DNA from: UBA12088 sp041920275 | Lineage (GTDB): Bacteria; Patescibacteriota; Minisyncoccia; Phycocordibacterales; UBA12088 | Assembly (NCBI GenBank): GCA_041920275.1 | Contig: JAYRSE010000023.1 | Coordinates: 1-27,616 of the forward strand | Length of the DNA: 27,616 nucleotides | Reading direction: 5' to 3' | In this document: piece by piece, positions 16,423-24,334 of the stretch | Numbering within the stretch: the first letter of the stretch is position 1 | Layout: each line of letters opens with the position of its first letter | The notes under the pieces: model-generated | Told to the model about the DNA's origin: nothing | The model's database searches: none | What the model saw: only the letters and a program-made list of their open reading frames with translations | Translations under genes and position numbers: made by a program

Positions 16423-18471
16423 CTACAGAGCGAAAAGAAACAGTGCCGAAAGCGTACCAAGCATGTACAGCAGATACAGGTTCACGTTGCCGGATTGCAG
16501 GAAGCGCACCATGCGTGCGCAAAATGCGGCGACACGCTCGATAGGTGCGTAGAGATAGGTGCGCCATACATCGACCGCATGCACCTCGAGCGATTCTCGC
16601 AACACCCCATGCTCCGACACGGTACGCTCGGATCGTTCCACTGTCGGCACCATCCTGCGGAAGACCACCATGAGTGTCCGCGCGAACGCGGTCGAGGTAA
16701 TTTCCGCTCGCTCCTCACCACCCGCAAACGCACTCCGCTCCATGGGTGCGCCACACGCCCACACGCGCCCGATCGTTTCTTTGCGAGAAGCGATAGCATG
16801 AACCGCAAGGTACGCGACCGACACGAACAACACGAGTACGAGAAAGAGCTCGGAGAATGGGATCATGGACACACGCTCCGTCATAATGGCATGCCCTTCC
16901 CGCACGAACACGATCGACGACTCGTCACCGAAGAATCCGGCAACCCCTCGCATGATCGTTTCGATCACCCGCGATGCGTAGATGCCGAGAAGTACCGTAA
17001 GGAGTGCGAGTGCGCCCATGCCGACCACCATCGAAGCGGGCTCGCGCTTCTCGCTCGTTTTGGGTACGTTGGCACGTGGCCGCGCAAGAAACGTGGTGCC
17101 GACCGCCTTTACGAAGCATGCTGCGGCAAGTCCGGAGGTGATGGCAAGGAAGCCGATCGCAGCAACAAAGAGCGCCTTGAGATATAACGTGCTTGTTGCG
17201 GCGCCCGCAAGCAACGCCTGGAACGTGAGCCATTCGCTCGCAAACCCGTTCAAGGGCGGTAGGCCGGAAATGGCGAGTGAACCGAGCAGAAACAAGAACG
17301 TGGTCGCGGGCAAGATCCGTATCAATCCGCCGTACCGTTCCATGTTGCGCGTATGCGTGGTCTGCACGACCGAACCCGCACCCATGAATAATAGACCTTT
17401 GAAGACGGCGTGGTTCAAGGAATGGAAGAGCGCGGCGGCAAGTGCGGCCAATGCGAGCATATCGTTGCCCGCACCGGCCGCCACGGCGGCGCATCCGACA
17501 CCAAGCAGAATGATGCCGATGTTCTCGACGCTGTGGTATGCGAGCAGCCGTTTCAGATCGTGTTCCGAGAGCGCATACAAGACCCCGAGGAGCGCCGAAC
17601 AGGCGCCGAGCGCGAGGATGACCACCCCCCACCACAATTCGGCCGGAAGCCCGAGAAGGTCGAAGAAGAACCGAACGATCATGAAGATCGCCACCTTGAG
17701 CATCACTCCGGAAAGGAGTGCGGACACGTGGCTCGGTGCGGCGGGGTGCGCTTCGGGGAGCCACACGTGGAGCGGCACGATGCCGGCCTTGAGACCGAGA
17801 CCCGCAAGTGCGGTGGCGAGCACCGTGTGGCGAACGAGGGACGGCCATGACTCGAGATCGCGCCACGCGGCGAAATCGAGGGAACCGGCGTGCCATCCCG
17901 CAAGCAAGATCGCGAATGTAAGGAACGCGGTACCCACCTGTGTCATGAGAAGATAGATGAGACCGGCACGGACGTTCGTCGCTTCGTGGTGCTCATGCAC
18001 GATGAGGAAGTACGAGGTGAGCGACATGATCTCCCACGCGATCAAGAAGAAGATGCCGTTGTCAGCCGCAACGACGGTGTAGAGACTTGCGATGAACACC
18101 GTATAGAAGAAACCGAACACTTCGGGACGAATGGCGCGTTCACGCAGCACGTATCCGTACCCGTAGATCGATGCGGCGATCGCCCCGATCGATATGATGA
18201 GCATGAACCACGCCGAAAGCCCGTCGATCCGAAACGAGTACGCGAGGAACGGGAACGGTGAGGCATTGGATGCCGAAAGGACCGTGCCGGAAAGGAGCAC
18301 ACCGGCCGAACACACCGCACCGAGGACACCCGCCACAAGCCCCGCCCCATGCGAGACCGCGTTTGCGAAGCGACGCGCACGAAATGCGATCGCACCGAGC
18401 GAGAGCAGTCCGCCACACACAAGAACGGCGAGAACACTGTACAGCTGGGTGATGGTGAGCTGGTCGAGCAT
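16423..18471 (-). CDS. Antiporter-like membrane subunit (HyfB/NuoL-like)
   Basis: A 682-residue polytopic subunit of the HyfB/NuoL family, expected to translocate protons or sodium. The discontinuous-helix core is intact: E147 in LIAWEIMSLTSYFL, K228 and H235 in GLKAGIVPLHVWLPEAHP, K259 in SGVMLKVAIFM, and H350, H354 and K358 in FHSLNHAVFKG. The signature HPAAPSHVSALLSG and the late GLPPLNGFASEW are also present. The C-terminal extension ending in SGNVNLYLLYMLGTL is typical of HyfB. It begins 7 nt after the small-subunit stop. All ion-path charges I can align are kept, so selection for transport probably continues despite loss of the metal sites. Confidence 0.9.
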   Translation of the reverse strand: MLDQLTITQLYSVLAVLVCGGLLSLGAIAFRARRFANAVSHGAGLVAGVLGAVCSAGVLLSGTVLSASNASPFPFLAYSFRIDGLSAWFMLIISIGAIAASIYGYGYVLRERAIRPEVFGFFYTVFIASLYTVVAADNGIFFLIAWEIMSLTSYFLIVHEHHEATNVRAGLIYLLMTQVGTAFLTFAILLAGWHAGSLDFAAWRDLESWPSLVRHTVLATALAGLGLKAGIVPLHVWLPEAHPAAPSHVSALLSGVMLKVAIFMIVRFFFDLLGLPAELWWGVVILALGACSALLGVLYALSEHDLKRLLAYHSVENIGIILLGVGCAAVAAGAGNDMLALAALAAALFHSLNHAVFKGLLFMGAGSVVQTTHTRNMERYGGLIRILPATTFLFLLGSLAISGLPPLNGFASEWLTFQALLAGAATSTLYLKALFVAAIGFLAITSGLAAACFVKAVGTTFLARPRANVPKTSEKREPASMVVGMGALALLTVLLGIYASRVIETIMRGVAGFFGDESSIVFVREGHAIMTERVSMIPFSELFLVLVLFVSVAYLAVHAIASRKETIGRVWACGAPMERSAFAGGEERAEITSTAFARTLMVVFRRMVPTVERSERTVSEHGVLRESLEVHAVDVWRTYLYAPIERVAAFCARMVRFLQSGNVNLYLLYMLGTLSALFLFAL

Positions 18472-18478
18472 GGTAGAC

Positions 18479-19057
18479 CTATACTGAGATGCCGGTGCGC
18501 TTTTCTCCTTCTTTCCTCAAAATAGACAGAAGCGCGACCACGATCTCGCCGGGACTCGGCGGATCGCCCGGTATCTCATAGTCGACCGGTATGACCTCGC
18601 GCAAACTATTGTGGATCGCATAGCTCCCCCGAAACACGCCGCCATTGATGGCGCCATCGCCGACCGCAACCACGATACGCGGGGTCGGGGTCGCTTCGTA
18701 CGTGCGACGGACCGCCTCCGCCATATTCCGCGAGACGGGGCCCGTGACCATGAGCATGTCCGCATGGCGTGGAGACGCGACGAAATGTACACCGAAACGC
18801 TCGACATCGTAGTATCCGTTCGTCAATGCGTTCAACTCCTGCTCTTCGGCATTGCTCGAACCGGCATCCACCTCGCGGATCGCAAGTGATCCGGCGAACA
18901 CCTTGCGCACTTCCTCGGCAAGCTCTTTGCCGACCGTTTCGAACGTGCTCGGATACGTCGCAAAAAGATCGGACGGTGGAACGACCGTCCGTGGCGTTGT
19001 CATGATCTTTTTCAGCATTTGGTACATGCACGTTCCGCGCACCATCGAGATCGACAT
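18479..19057 (-). CDS. Hydrogenase small-subunit homologue (HyfI/NuoB-like) lacking all FeS-ligand cysteines
   Basis: A 192-residue homologue of HycG/HyfI and NuoB, which normally hold one [4Fe-4S] cluster next to the active site. The fold signatures are present: ERFGVHFVASPRHADMLMVTGPVSRNM (in pieces at 86-112) and VIPVDYEIPGDPPSPGEI (in pieces at 155-172). Compared with HycG, CGGCNGC reads AGSSNAE (A65, S68, E71), the GAC cysteine is G135, and PGCPP is PGDPP (D165). All ligand positions are replaced, so no cluster is expected. It is first in the operon. ATG 19057 is the first in-frame start and lies about 8 nt from the predicted transcription start; ATGs at codons 5, 11, 14 and 19 are alternatives. 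Confidence 0.88.
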   Translation of the reverse strand: MSISMVRGTCMYQMLKKIMTTPRTVVPPSDLFATYPSTFETVGKELAEEVRKVFAGSLAIREVDAGSSNAEEQELNALTNGYYDVERFGVHFVASPRHADMLMVTGPVSRNMAEAVRRTYEATPTPRIVVAVGDGAINGGVFRGSYAIHNSLREVIPVDYEIPGDPPSPGEIVVALLSILRKEGEKRTGISV

Positions 19058-19071
19058 GGCACACGCGACAC

Positions 19072-19099
19072 ATCATATGCCTTCTTACCTCCATGTCAA
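19072..19099 (-). promoter_or_regulatory. Promoter of the hydrogenase-like operon
   Basis: On the minus strand: perfect -35 TTGACA (19094-19099), 16-nt spacer, -10 TATGAT (19072-19077). Transcription would start near 19065, leaving a leader of only about 8 nt before ATG 19057. A GGAGGT inside the spacer looks like a ribosome binding site but would not be transcribed from here. Confidence 0.75.
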
Positions 19100-19125
19100 T
19101 CACGTTACACACAATGACGAACACT

Positions 19126-19154
19126 TTGACCGTTCGGTCGAACCGGCGTATAAC
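19126..19154 (+). promoter_or_regulatory. Promoter of the carbonic anhydrase-like gene
   Basis: -35 TTGACC (19126-19131), 17-nt spacer, -10 TATAAC (19149-19154). The leader would be about 38 nt and contains GGAG (19187-19190) 8 nt before ATG 19199. It faces away from the operon promoter at 19072-19099, with 26 bp between the two -35 boxes. Confidence 0.75.
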
Positions 19155-19198
19155 GGTACCCGGTCTCAACGTACATTCACACAACCGGAGAATAAACC

Positions 19199-20242
19199 AT
19201 GCTAAACCATGCGCACCCGATCGTCGAAGCGGTACTCGATCGGAACGCTTCACGGGTGATCAAGCACTTCGAAGAACGCCATCTGCGACGCGCATATCTT
19301 GCGGAACATCCGTTCCACTACATATACATCGGCTGCATGGATGGCAGGGCGAGCCACCTGCCCCACGCGCTCGGCATCCCGATCGGATGCGCCGAACTCT
19401 TCCAGACCGCAGGTGCGATGTTCGACGTCGGATGGAAGTACTTCTCGAACCTGCTCACCGAATCGGTCGCATTCGGTCTTCGGAAGGGCCGTGAGGTCAT
19501 CATACTGGTGTCAAGTCATTTTTCAGGCCGGTACCCCGACCATGGCTGCCGCGCGTTTGCGAACGACCGCGAGGCGGCACACGGGTACGCGCTCCGTCTC
19601 GCACAGAACATCGCGTACGTGCTCGAACCGTACGGTCGTGGTATACAAGTGCTCCCGATCGAGTTCGACACCGACGACGATTCGATCATCCTTCACGGTG
19701 ACTTCGGTTCGATGGACACCTCACGCTTCCTTACGAACGAACACGGCATGGAGCACGCGCTCGACACCTGTTTCTCGTTTCCCGCAAGGTCTCGTATTCG
19801 CGCGGAACTCGTTTCGCTCGTACGACACAACATCGATCATGTGCGTGCGGTGCTTCGAAACGGACGCGACCATCGTGCCTGCGCGCACGGGGAAAAAGTG
19901 CTCTTTCTCGGAAGGGGCGCGGGAACGTGGCTCAATCCCGAACGAAACTCCGGCATCATCCTGTTTCCCGAAGGCGAGCGACTTTCAGAATACGTGTTGA
20001 TCGCCGGAAAAATACTCGCGAGTAACATGCGGAATGATTCTGTTCTGCGGGAACACGGCGCGGTCGTGATGCCATGTTCAGCATACGGCGATCGCCGCAA
20101 TCAACGGATCGCGGAAGTGCGTGCGCGGTCGTACGCGCGCACGATCGAAACACTTTTCAAGCAACGAATGCCGGAATTTCGATACATCTTGTTCCCCGCG
20201 ACCGTTGACCTTACCACCTGGCAACTCTCCGCGATCACGTAA
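19199..20242 (+). CDS. Carboxysomal-type (CsoSCA-like) beta-carbonic anhydrase homologue
   Basis: Probable zinc enzyme interconverting CO2 and bicarbonate. In the 347-residue protein, GCMDGR gives C46 with the D48/R50 dyad of beta-type carbonic anhydrases. SSHFSGRYPDHGCRAF gives H107 and C117. The long H-to-C spacing (10) and the later FDTDDDSIILH (156-166) resemble the carboxysome shell enzyme CsoSCA rather than ordinary beta enzymes, in which His and Cys are 2-3 residues apart. It lacks a signal peptide and membrane helices and is shorter than CsoSCA (about 515). No carboxysome genes are nearby. It is divergent from the cofactor-less hydrogenase-like operon, with a good promoter and GGAG before ATG 19199. 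Without a structural match the assignment remains probable, not certain. Confidence 0.7.
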   Translation: MLNHAHPIVEAVLDRNASRVIKHFEERHLRRAYLAEHPFHYIYIGCMDGRASHLPHALGIPIGCAELFQTAGAMFDVGWKYFSNLLTESVAFGLRKGREVIILVSSHFSGRYPDHGCRAFANDREAAHGYALRLAQNIAYVLEPYGRGIQVLPIEFDTDDDSIILHGDFGSMDTSRFLTNEHGMEHALDTCFSFPARSRIRAELVSLVRHNIDHVRAVLRNGRDHRACAHGEKVLFLGRGAGTWLNPERNSGIILFPEGERLSEYVLIAGKILASNMRNDSVLREHGAVVMPCSAYGDRRNQRIAEVRARSYARTIETLFKQRMPEFRYILFPATVDLTTWQLSAIT

Positions 20243-20256
20243 GAACTTGCGTACGC

Positions 20257-20283
20257 AACACCCCGCATACTCTGCGGGGTGTT
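20257..20283 (+). terminator. Terminator after the carbonic anhydrase-like gene
   Basis: Perfect 11-bp stem AACACCCCGCA / TGCGGGGTGTT with a 5-nt loop, 14 nt past the stop codon. There is no long U-run. Beyond it, 20284-20436 shows nothing further that I can support. Confidence 0.75.
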
Positions 20284-20436
20284 ACTTGATGCGCTATCAA
20301 AGACGAAGGATGTGAACTGTTCGGCCACACAATGTCTGCCGCACCCCGTTCAGCCATGGAACGCGATCGGACTTCCGACCAATGAAGTGTGGACCACCGT
20401 ATCGGGTTCGCTCTTCGCGAAGACGTGGCGAGCGGG

Positions 20437-21717
20437 TTACCCCCACCGCGCGAACTCCGCGCCGTCGCCGAGCGATTCTTCGATACGCAAAAGCTCGTTG
20501 TACTTCGCCACACGGTCGGTCCTGCTCATGCTTCCGGTCTTGATCTGTCCGGTCGCAAGCCCGACCGCCAAGTGTGCGATCGTGGTATCTTCGGTCTCAC
20601 CGCTTCGATGTGACATGACCGCGGTAAAACCCGCTTCATGTGCCGTATCGACCGCATCCACGGTCTCGGTGAGCGTACCGATCTGGTTCACCTTGATGAG
20701 TATCGCGTTTGCGGCCTTTTCTTCGATCGCTCGCTTCAGGAACGAGACGTTCGTTACCAACAGGTCATCCCCAACCAACTGGACCACCTCCCCCATACGA
20801 CCGGTCATGTTTTTCCACCCCTCCCAATCCGACTCGGCAAGCCCGTCCTCGATCGAGATGAGCGGGAACTCGTGCACCAACGTGCCGTACAAGTCGATCA
20901 GGCCTTCCGAGTCCAGTGTGCGATCTTCGGTCGCAAGCTCGTACCTGCCTTCATCGTTCTGAAATTCGCTCGCGGCGGCATCGATCGCAAACGCGATATC
21001 GTCGCCCACACGGTACCCCGCTCCTTCGACCGCACGCACCAAAAGTTCGAGCGCCTCCCGGTTACCGTTTCGTACTCGGGGTGCGAAACCACCCTCATCG
21101 CCCACGGTCGTCCCATACCCTTCTTCCTTCAGTACACCCCTCAGGGCATGGAACACTTCCGCGGACATGCGCACCGCATCACTGAACGTACCCGCCCCCA
21201 CAGGCAGGATCATAAACTCCTGGATATCGGTCGAGTTTGCCGCATGTTGCCCGCCGTTTATGAGATTGCACAAGGGAATGGGCAGAAGCGGTGTGCGTTC
21301 GATGCGTGAGAGACCGCTCACATACTCATAGAGAAACTGCCCGCGTGAAAGCGCTTCCGCTTTTGCCGCCGCAAGCGACACCGCAAGAATAGCGTTCGCC
21401 CCGAGCCGGGACTTGTTCTCGGTCCCGTCAAGTTCGATCATCACCCGGTCGAGCGCTCCCTGCGCACCTGCGTCCATACCCACCAGCGCCTCCGCGATCT
21501 CACCCTTCACATGTCCGACGGCTTTTCTCACCCCCTTGCCGCCGTACGCATCTTCGCCGTCACGCAGCTCGTGCGCTTCATGGGTCCCGGTCGAGGCACC
21601 CGACGGCACCGCCGCACGACCCATCGATCCATCTTCAAGGAAAACATCCGCTTCAACGGTGGGGTTGCCGCGACTATCGAGTATCTGACGAGCGGTGATG
21701 GATGTGATGGTGGACAT
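20437..21717 (-). CDS. eno: Enolase
   Basis: Converts 2-phosphoglycerate to phosphoenolpyruvate in the cytoplasm; Mg-dependent. The 426-residue protein is full length. Visible signatures are RQILDSRGNPTVEAD, PSGASTGTHEAHELRDG, SRLGANAILAVSLA, and the metal/active-site strings SIEDGLAESDW, LVGDDLLVTN and IKVNQIGTLTE. The family signature also appears as MSHRSGETEDTTIAHLAVG. ATG 21717 is chosen because TATACA lies 6 nt upstream. It stands downstream of the PEP synthase gene on the same strand but behind that gene's terminator, so it is likely its own unit. Confidence 0.97.
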   Translation of the reverse strand: MSTITSITARQILDSRGNPTVEADVFLEDGSMGRAAVPSGASTGTHEAHELRDGEDAYGGKGVRKAVGHVKGEIAEALVGMDAGAQGALDRVMIELDGTENKSRLGANAILAVSLAAAKAEALSRGQFLYEYVSGLSRIERTPLLPIPLCNLINGGQHAANSTDIQEFMILPVGAGTFSDAVRMSAEVFHALRGVLKEEGYGTTVGDEGGFAPRVRNGNREALELLVRAVEGAGYRVGDDIAFAIDAAASEFQNDEGRYELATEDRTLDSEGLIDLYGTLVHEFPLISIEDGLAESDWEGWKNMTGRMGEVVQLVGDDLLVTNVSFLKRAIEEKAANAILIKVNQIGTLTETVDAVDTAHEAGFTAVMSHRSGETEDTTIAHLAVGLATGQIKTGSMSRTDRVAKYNELLRIEESLGDGAEFARWG

Positions 21718-21723
21718 GGTGAA

Positions 21724-21729
21724 TGTATA
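21724..21729 (-). promoter_or_regulatory. -10 box of eno, leaderless start
   Basis: TATACA on the minus strand, 6 nt before ATG 21717. No good -35 was found, which may mean an activator is needed. Confidence 0.5.
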
Positions 21730-21778
21730 CTAGAAATAAATTGTTGCACGAGAGCAGTATGCACGCTCGCGAGGGGTT

Positions 21779-21799
21779 CTTGGTAGGTTGACTACCAAG
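21779..21799. promoter_or_regulatory. Operator-like inverted repeat upstream of eno
   Basis: Perfect 8-bp inverted repeat CTTGGTAG-GTTGA-CTACCAAG without a U-run on either side, 62 nt upstream of the eno start. It overlaps the -35 of a plus-strand promoter-like sequence at 21788. It could be a repressor or activator site. Confidence 0.45.
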
Positions 21800-21816
21800 A
21801 CCTCACATGCTATATT
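21788..21816 (+). promoter_or_regulatory. Promoter-like sequence pointing into a terminator
   Basis: TTGACT (21788-21793), 17-nt spacer, TATATT (21811-21816). A transcript would begin near 21823 and meet a 15-bp terminator stem at once (21830-21862), giving an RNA of only about 40-50 nt. No plus-strand gene follows. Confidence 0.4.
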
Positions 21817-21829
21817 TTTTTCAGGTATA

Positions 21830-21862
21830 GAAAACACCGGCACGTCACGTGTCGGTGTTTTC
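21830..21862. terminator. Strong bidirectional terminator between ppsA and eno
   Basis: A 15-bp stem GAAAACACCGGCACG / CGTGTCGGTGTTTTC with one G-T pair and a 3-nt loop, with T-rich sequence on both strands after the stem. It lies 20 nt past the ppsA stop. Confidence 0.88.
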
Positions 21863-21882
21863 TTTTACTCCATTTCGTATCC

Positions 21883-24294
21883 CTATTTACCTTCCGCCTC
21901 CGCGATCTTCGGCAACGTCTTGATGACCGTATCCGGAGTGAACGAGAGACTCTCGATACCCAAGCCCACCAGGAACTGTGCGAACTCCGGAAAGTCGCTC
22001 GGCGCTTGACCGCAGATGCCGATGTACTTACCGCGTTTCTTACATGCCTCCACTGCGGGCTTGATCATGCGCTTCACCGCTTCGTTGTTCTCGTTCGCGA
22101 TGTGTGCGATCACACTGTTGTCGCGATCCATGCCGAGCACAAGCTGGGTGAGGTCGTTTGAACCGATCGAGAAACCGTCGAACCGATCCAGGAACTCCTC
22201 GGCCAAAAGCACGTTCGCGGGTATCTCGCACATCACGTATATCTTGGTTCCCTTTTCACGATCGAGCCCGTACTCTTTCATGACCGCAAGCACTTGGTCG
22301 GCCTCTTCAAGCGTGCGGCAGAATGGCACCATGGGGATCACGTTTTCGAGTCCGAGCTCTTCACGCACCTTACGTATCGCCTCGCACTCGAGCCCGAACG
22401 CCACTTTGAACTTTTCGTCATAGTACCGCGAGGTACCGCGCCACCCGATCATCGGGTTCTCTTCTTCCGGTTCGTAGAGGTACCCGCCCAAAAGTGTCCG
22501 GTACTCATTGGTCTTGAAATCGCTGAAGCGAACGATCACGTCGTGCGGGTGGAACGCTGCGGCTATCTTCGCGATACCTTCTGCAAGCTCATCGACGTAG
22601 TACCGGGTCTTGTCGGCATAGCCCTTGGTGAGCTCGTCGATCGCACGCACAAGCTCGATCTTGTCCGCCTGCCCTTCACCCGCATACCACTTAAGCTTGT
22701 CGTACTCGACAAGTGCATTGGGGTGCACACGGATGTGACTCATAATGATGAACTCCAGGCGACCGAGCCCGACCCCCTGCACCGGAAGGTACGTGTTCTT
22801 GAAGGCCTCTTCGGGAGAACCAACGTTCACCATGACCTTGGTACGAAGTTTCGGGAGATTGTCCAAACGATGCTCGACCACCTCGAAGTCGAGGATGCCC
22901 GCGCGCACCACGCCGTCCTTGCTCGAACAGTCGACCGTGATCTCTCGTCCGTTCGAAAGCACACGCGTCGCATCGCCGGTACCCACGATGCAGGGGATGC
23001 CGAGCTCGCGCGAAACGATCGCCGCGTGACTCGTGCGCCCGCCTTTGTCGGTCACGATCGCGCTCGCGATCTTCATGATCGGTTCCCAGTCCGGATCGGT
23101 GATCTCAGTGACCAGTATCTCGCCTTTTTGGAACTCATGGATGTTCTTCACGTCTTGGATGACACGAACCCTGCCGGTCGCTATCTTGGTGCCGACCGCG
23201 GTACCCTTGGTGAGCACCTCGCCGGAACCCCGCAGGATATGCTCGACGAACACGTTCTTATCACGGGTCGACACGACCGTCTCCGGCCGTGCTTGCACAA
23301 TGTACAACTCGTTCGTTTTGCCGTCCTTCGCCCATTCCATATCCATCGGCTGGTATCGACCATGCTTTTGACTGAAATGTTTTTCTATTTGGAGTGCGTA
23401 GCGCGCAAGCGTGGTGACCTCGGCGTCCGTAAGGCACAAGCGATCACGGTCCTCCTGCGAGACATCAACGATCAAACCGCCCTTTTCGCCGTAAATCATC
23501 TTCACTTCCTTGGGGCCGATGTCGCGAGCAATGACCGCTTGCACACCTTTTTCGAGAGACGGCTTGAACACGGTAAAGCTGTCCGGGGTGACCTTCCCCT
23601 GCACCACCATCTCGCCCAAACCGTACGAGCCATCGATGATGACCACCTTGTCGAAGCCGGTCTCGGTGTCGATCGAGAACATGACCCCGCTCGTGCCCAT
23701 GTCGGAACGCACCATTTTCTGGACGCCGACCGAAAGTGCGGCATCGGTGTGCGAGAATCCCTTGTCGGCACGATAGCTGATCGCGCGATCGGTGAAGAGC
23801 GATGCGATGCACTTCTTTGTTGCCTCGATGACGTCGTCGACTCCGACGACGTTCAGATATGTTTCCTGCTGACCCGCAAAGGATGCACCGGGCAGGTCTT
23901 CCGCGGTCGCACTGCTGCGCACCGCCACGTCCTCGGCCCCCTCAAGGTCCACCAGATCCTTGTACGCGGTCGCGACGGCGGTCTTGAGGTCGGCGGGCAG
24001 CTGTTCGGCGAGTATCATTTCGCGTACGGCCTTGCCGCGCACCTGCAACTCACGCACATCATGCGTATCGAGCCCTGCGAGCGTATCATTGATGCGTCCT
24101 CGGAGGTTGGCGGCATCAAGAAAATAGTTGTACGCATCGGCGGTGACCGCAAAACCGTTCGGCACTCGCACGCCGAGCGGCAACAGTTCACGCACCATCT
24201 CACCGAGCGCAGCGTTCTTCCCTCCGACCTTTGATACGTCCCCTATGGTAAGGTCTTTGTACCAGATGATGAGCGGGCCATGCGAGTTCGACAT
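21883..24294 (-). CDS. ppsA: Phosphoenolpyruvate synthase
   Basis: Interconverts pyruvate + ATP and PEP + AMP + phosphate through a phosphohistidine. The protein has about 803 residues (E. coli 792). The N-terminal nucleotide-binding domain shows GGKNAALGEM and VRSSATAEDLPGASFAGQQET. The swivelling domain has GGRTSHAAIVSRELG with the phosphorylated histidine at about residue 423. The C-terminal PEP/pyruvate domain has EFIIMSHIRVHP, MVPFCRTLEEAD and SIGSNDLTQLVLGMDRD. ATG 24294 is chosen because MSNSHGPLIIWY aligns with the E. coli start; ATG 24303 is 9 nt upstream. It lies 40 nt after the glycerate kinase gene with no terminator between, so the two are probably co-transcribed. In streamlined anaerobes the enzyme often runs toward pyruvate; that is inference here. 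Confidence 0.95.
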   Translation of the reverse strand: MSNSHGPLIIWYKDLTIGDVSKVGGKNAALGEMVRELLPLGVRVPNGFAVTADAYNYFLDAANLRGRINDTLAGLDTHDVRELQVRGKAVREMILAEQLPADLKTAVATAYKDLVDLEGAEDVAVRSSATAEDLPGASFAGQQETYLNVVGVDDVIEATKKCIASLFTDRAISYRADKGFSHTDAALSVGVQKMVRSDMGTSGVMFSIDTETGFDKVVIIDGSYGLGEMVVQGKVTPDSFTVFKPSLEKGVQAVIARDIGPKEVKMIYGEKGGLIVDVSQEDRDRLCLTDAEVTTLARYALQIEKHFSQKHGRYQPMDMEWAKDGKTNELYIVQARPETVVSTRDKNVFVEHILRGSGEVLTKGTAVGTKIATGRVRVIQDVKNIHEFQKGEILVTEITDPDWEPIMKIASAIVTDKGGRTSHAAIVSRELGIPCIVGTGDATRVLSNGREITVDCSSKDGVVRAGILDFEVVEHRLDNLPKLRTKVMVNVGSPEEAFKNTYLPVQGVGLGRLEFIIMSHIRVHPNALVEYDKLKWYAGEGQADKIELVRAIDELTKGYADKTRYYVDELAEGIAKIAAAFHPHDVIVRFSDFKTNEYRTLLGGYLYEPEEENPMIGWRGTSRYYDEKFKVAFGLECEAIRKVREELGLENVIPMVPFCRTLEEADQVLAVMKEYGLDREKGTKIYVMCEIPANVLLAEEFLDRFDGFSIGSNDLTQLVLGMDRDNSVIAHIANENNEAVKRMIKPAVEACKKRGKYIGICGQAPSDFPEFAQFLVGLGIESLSFTPDTVIKTLPKIAEAEGK

Positions 24295-24334
24295 ACTATG
24301 CATTTGTTAAAGTGATAATGAACGCATCGGGACG

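Noticed and set aside
11728..19057. A functional H2-evolving or H2-oxidising [NiFe] hydrogenase (formate hydrogenlyase type)
   Set aside because: All aligned NiFe and FeS ligand cysteines are replaced and there are no maturation or ferredoxin-type genes.
19097..19102. Gene-like GGAGGT (around 19085-19093) as ribosome binding site of the small-subunit gene
   Set aside because: It lies inside the promoter spacer, upstream of the predicted transcription start, and the ATG pair following it is in another frame.
22294..24234. Plus-strand 646-codon open frame opposite ppsA
   Set aside because: Shadow of the PEP synthase gene; composition is His/Arg-rich and no known motif appears.
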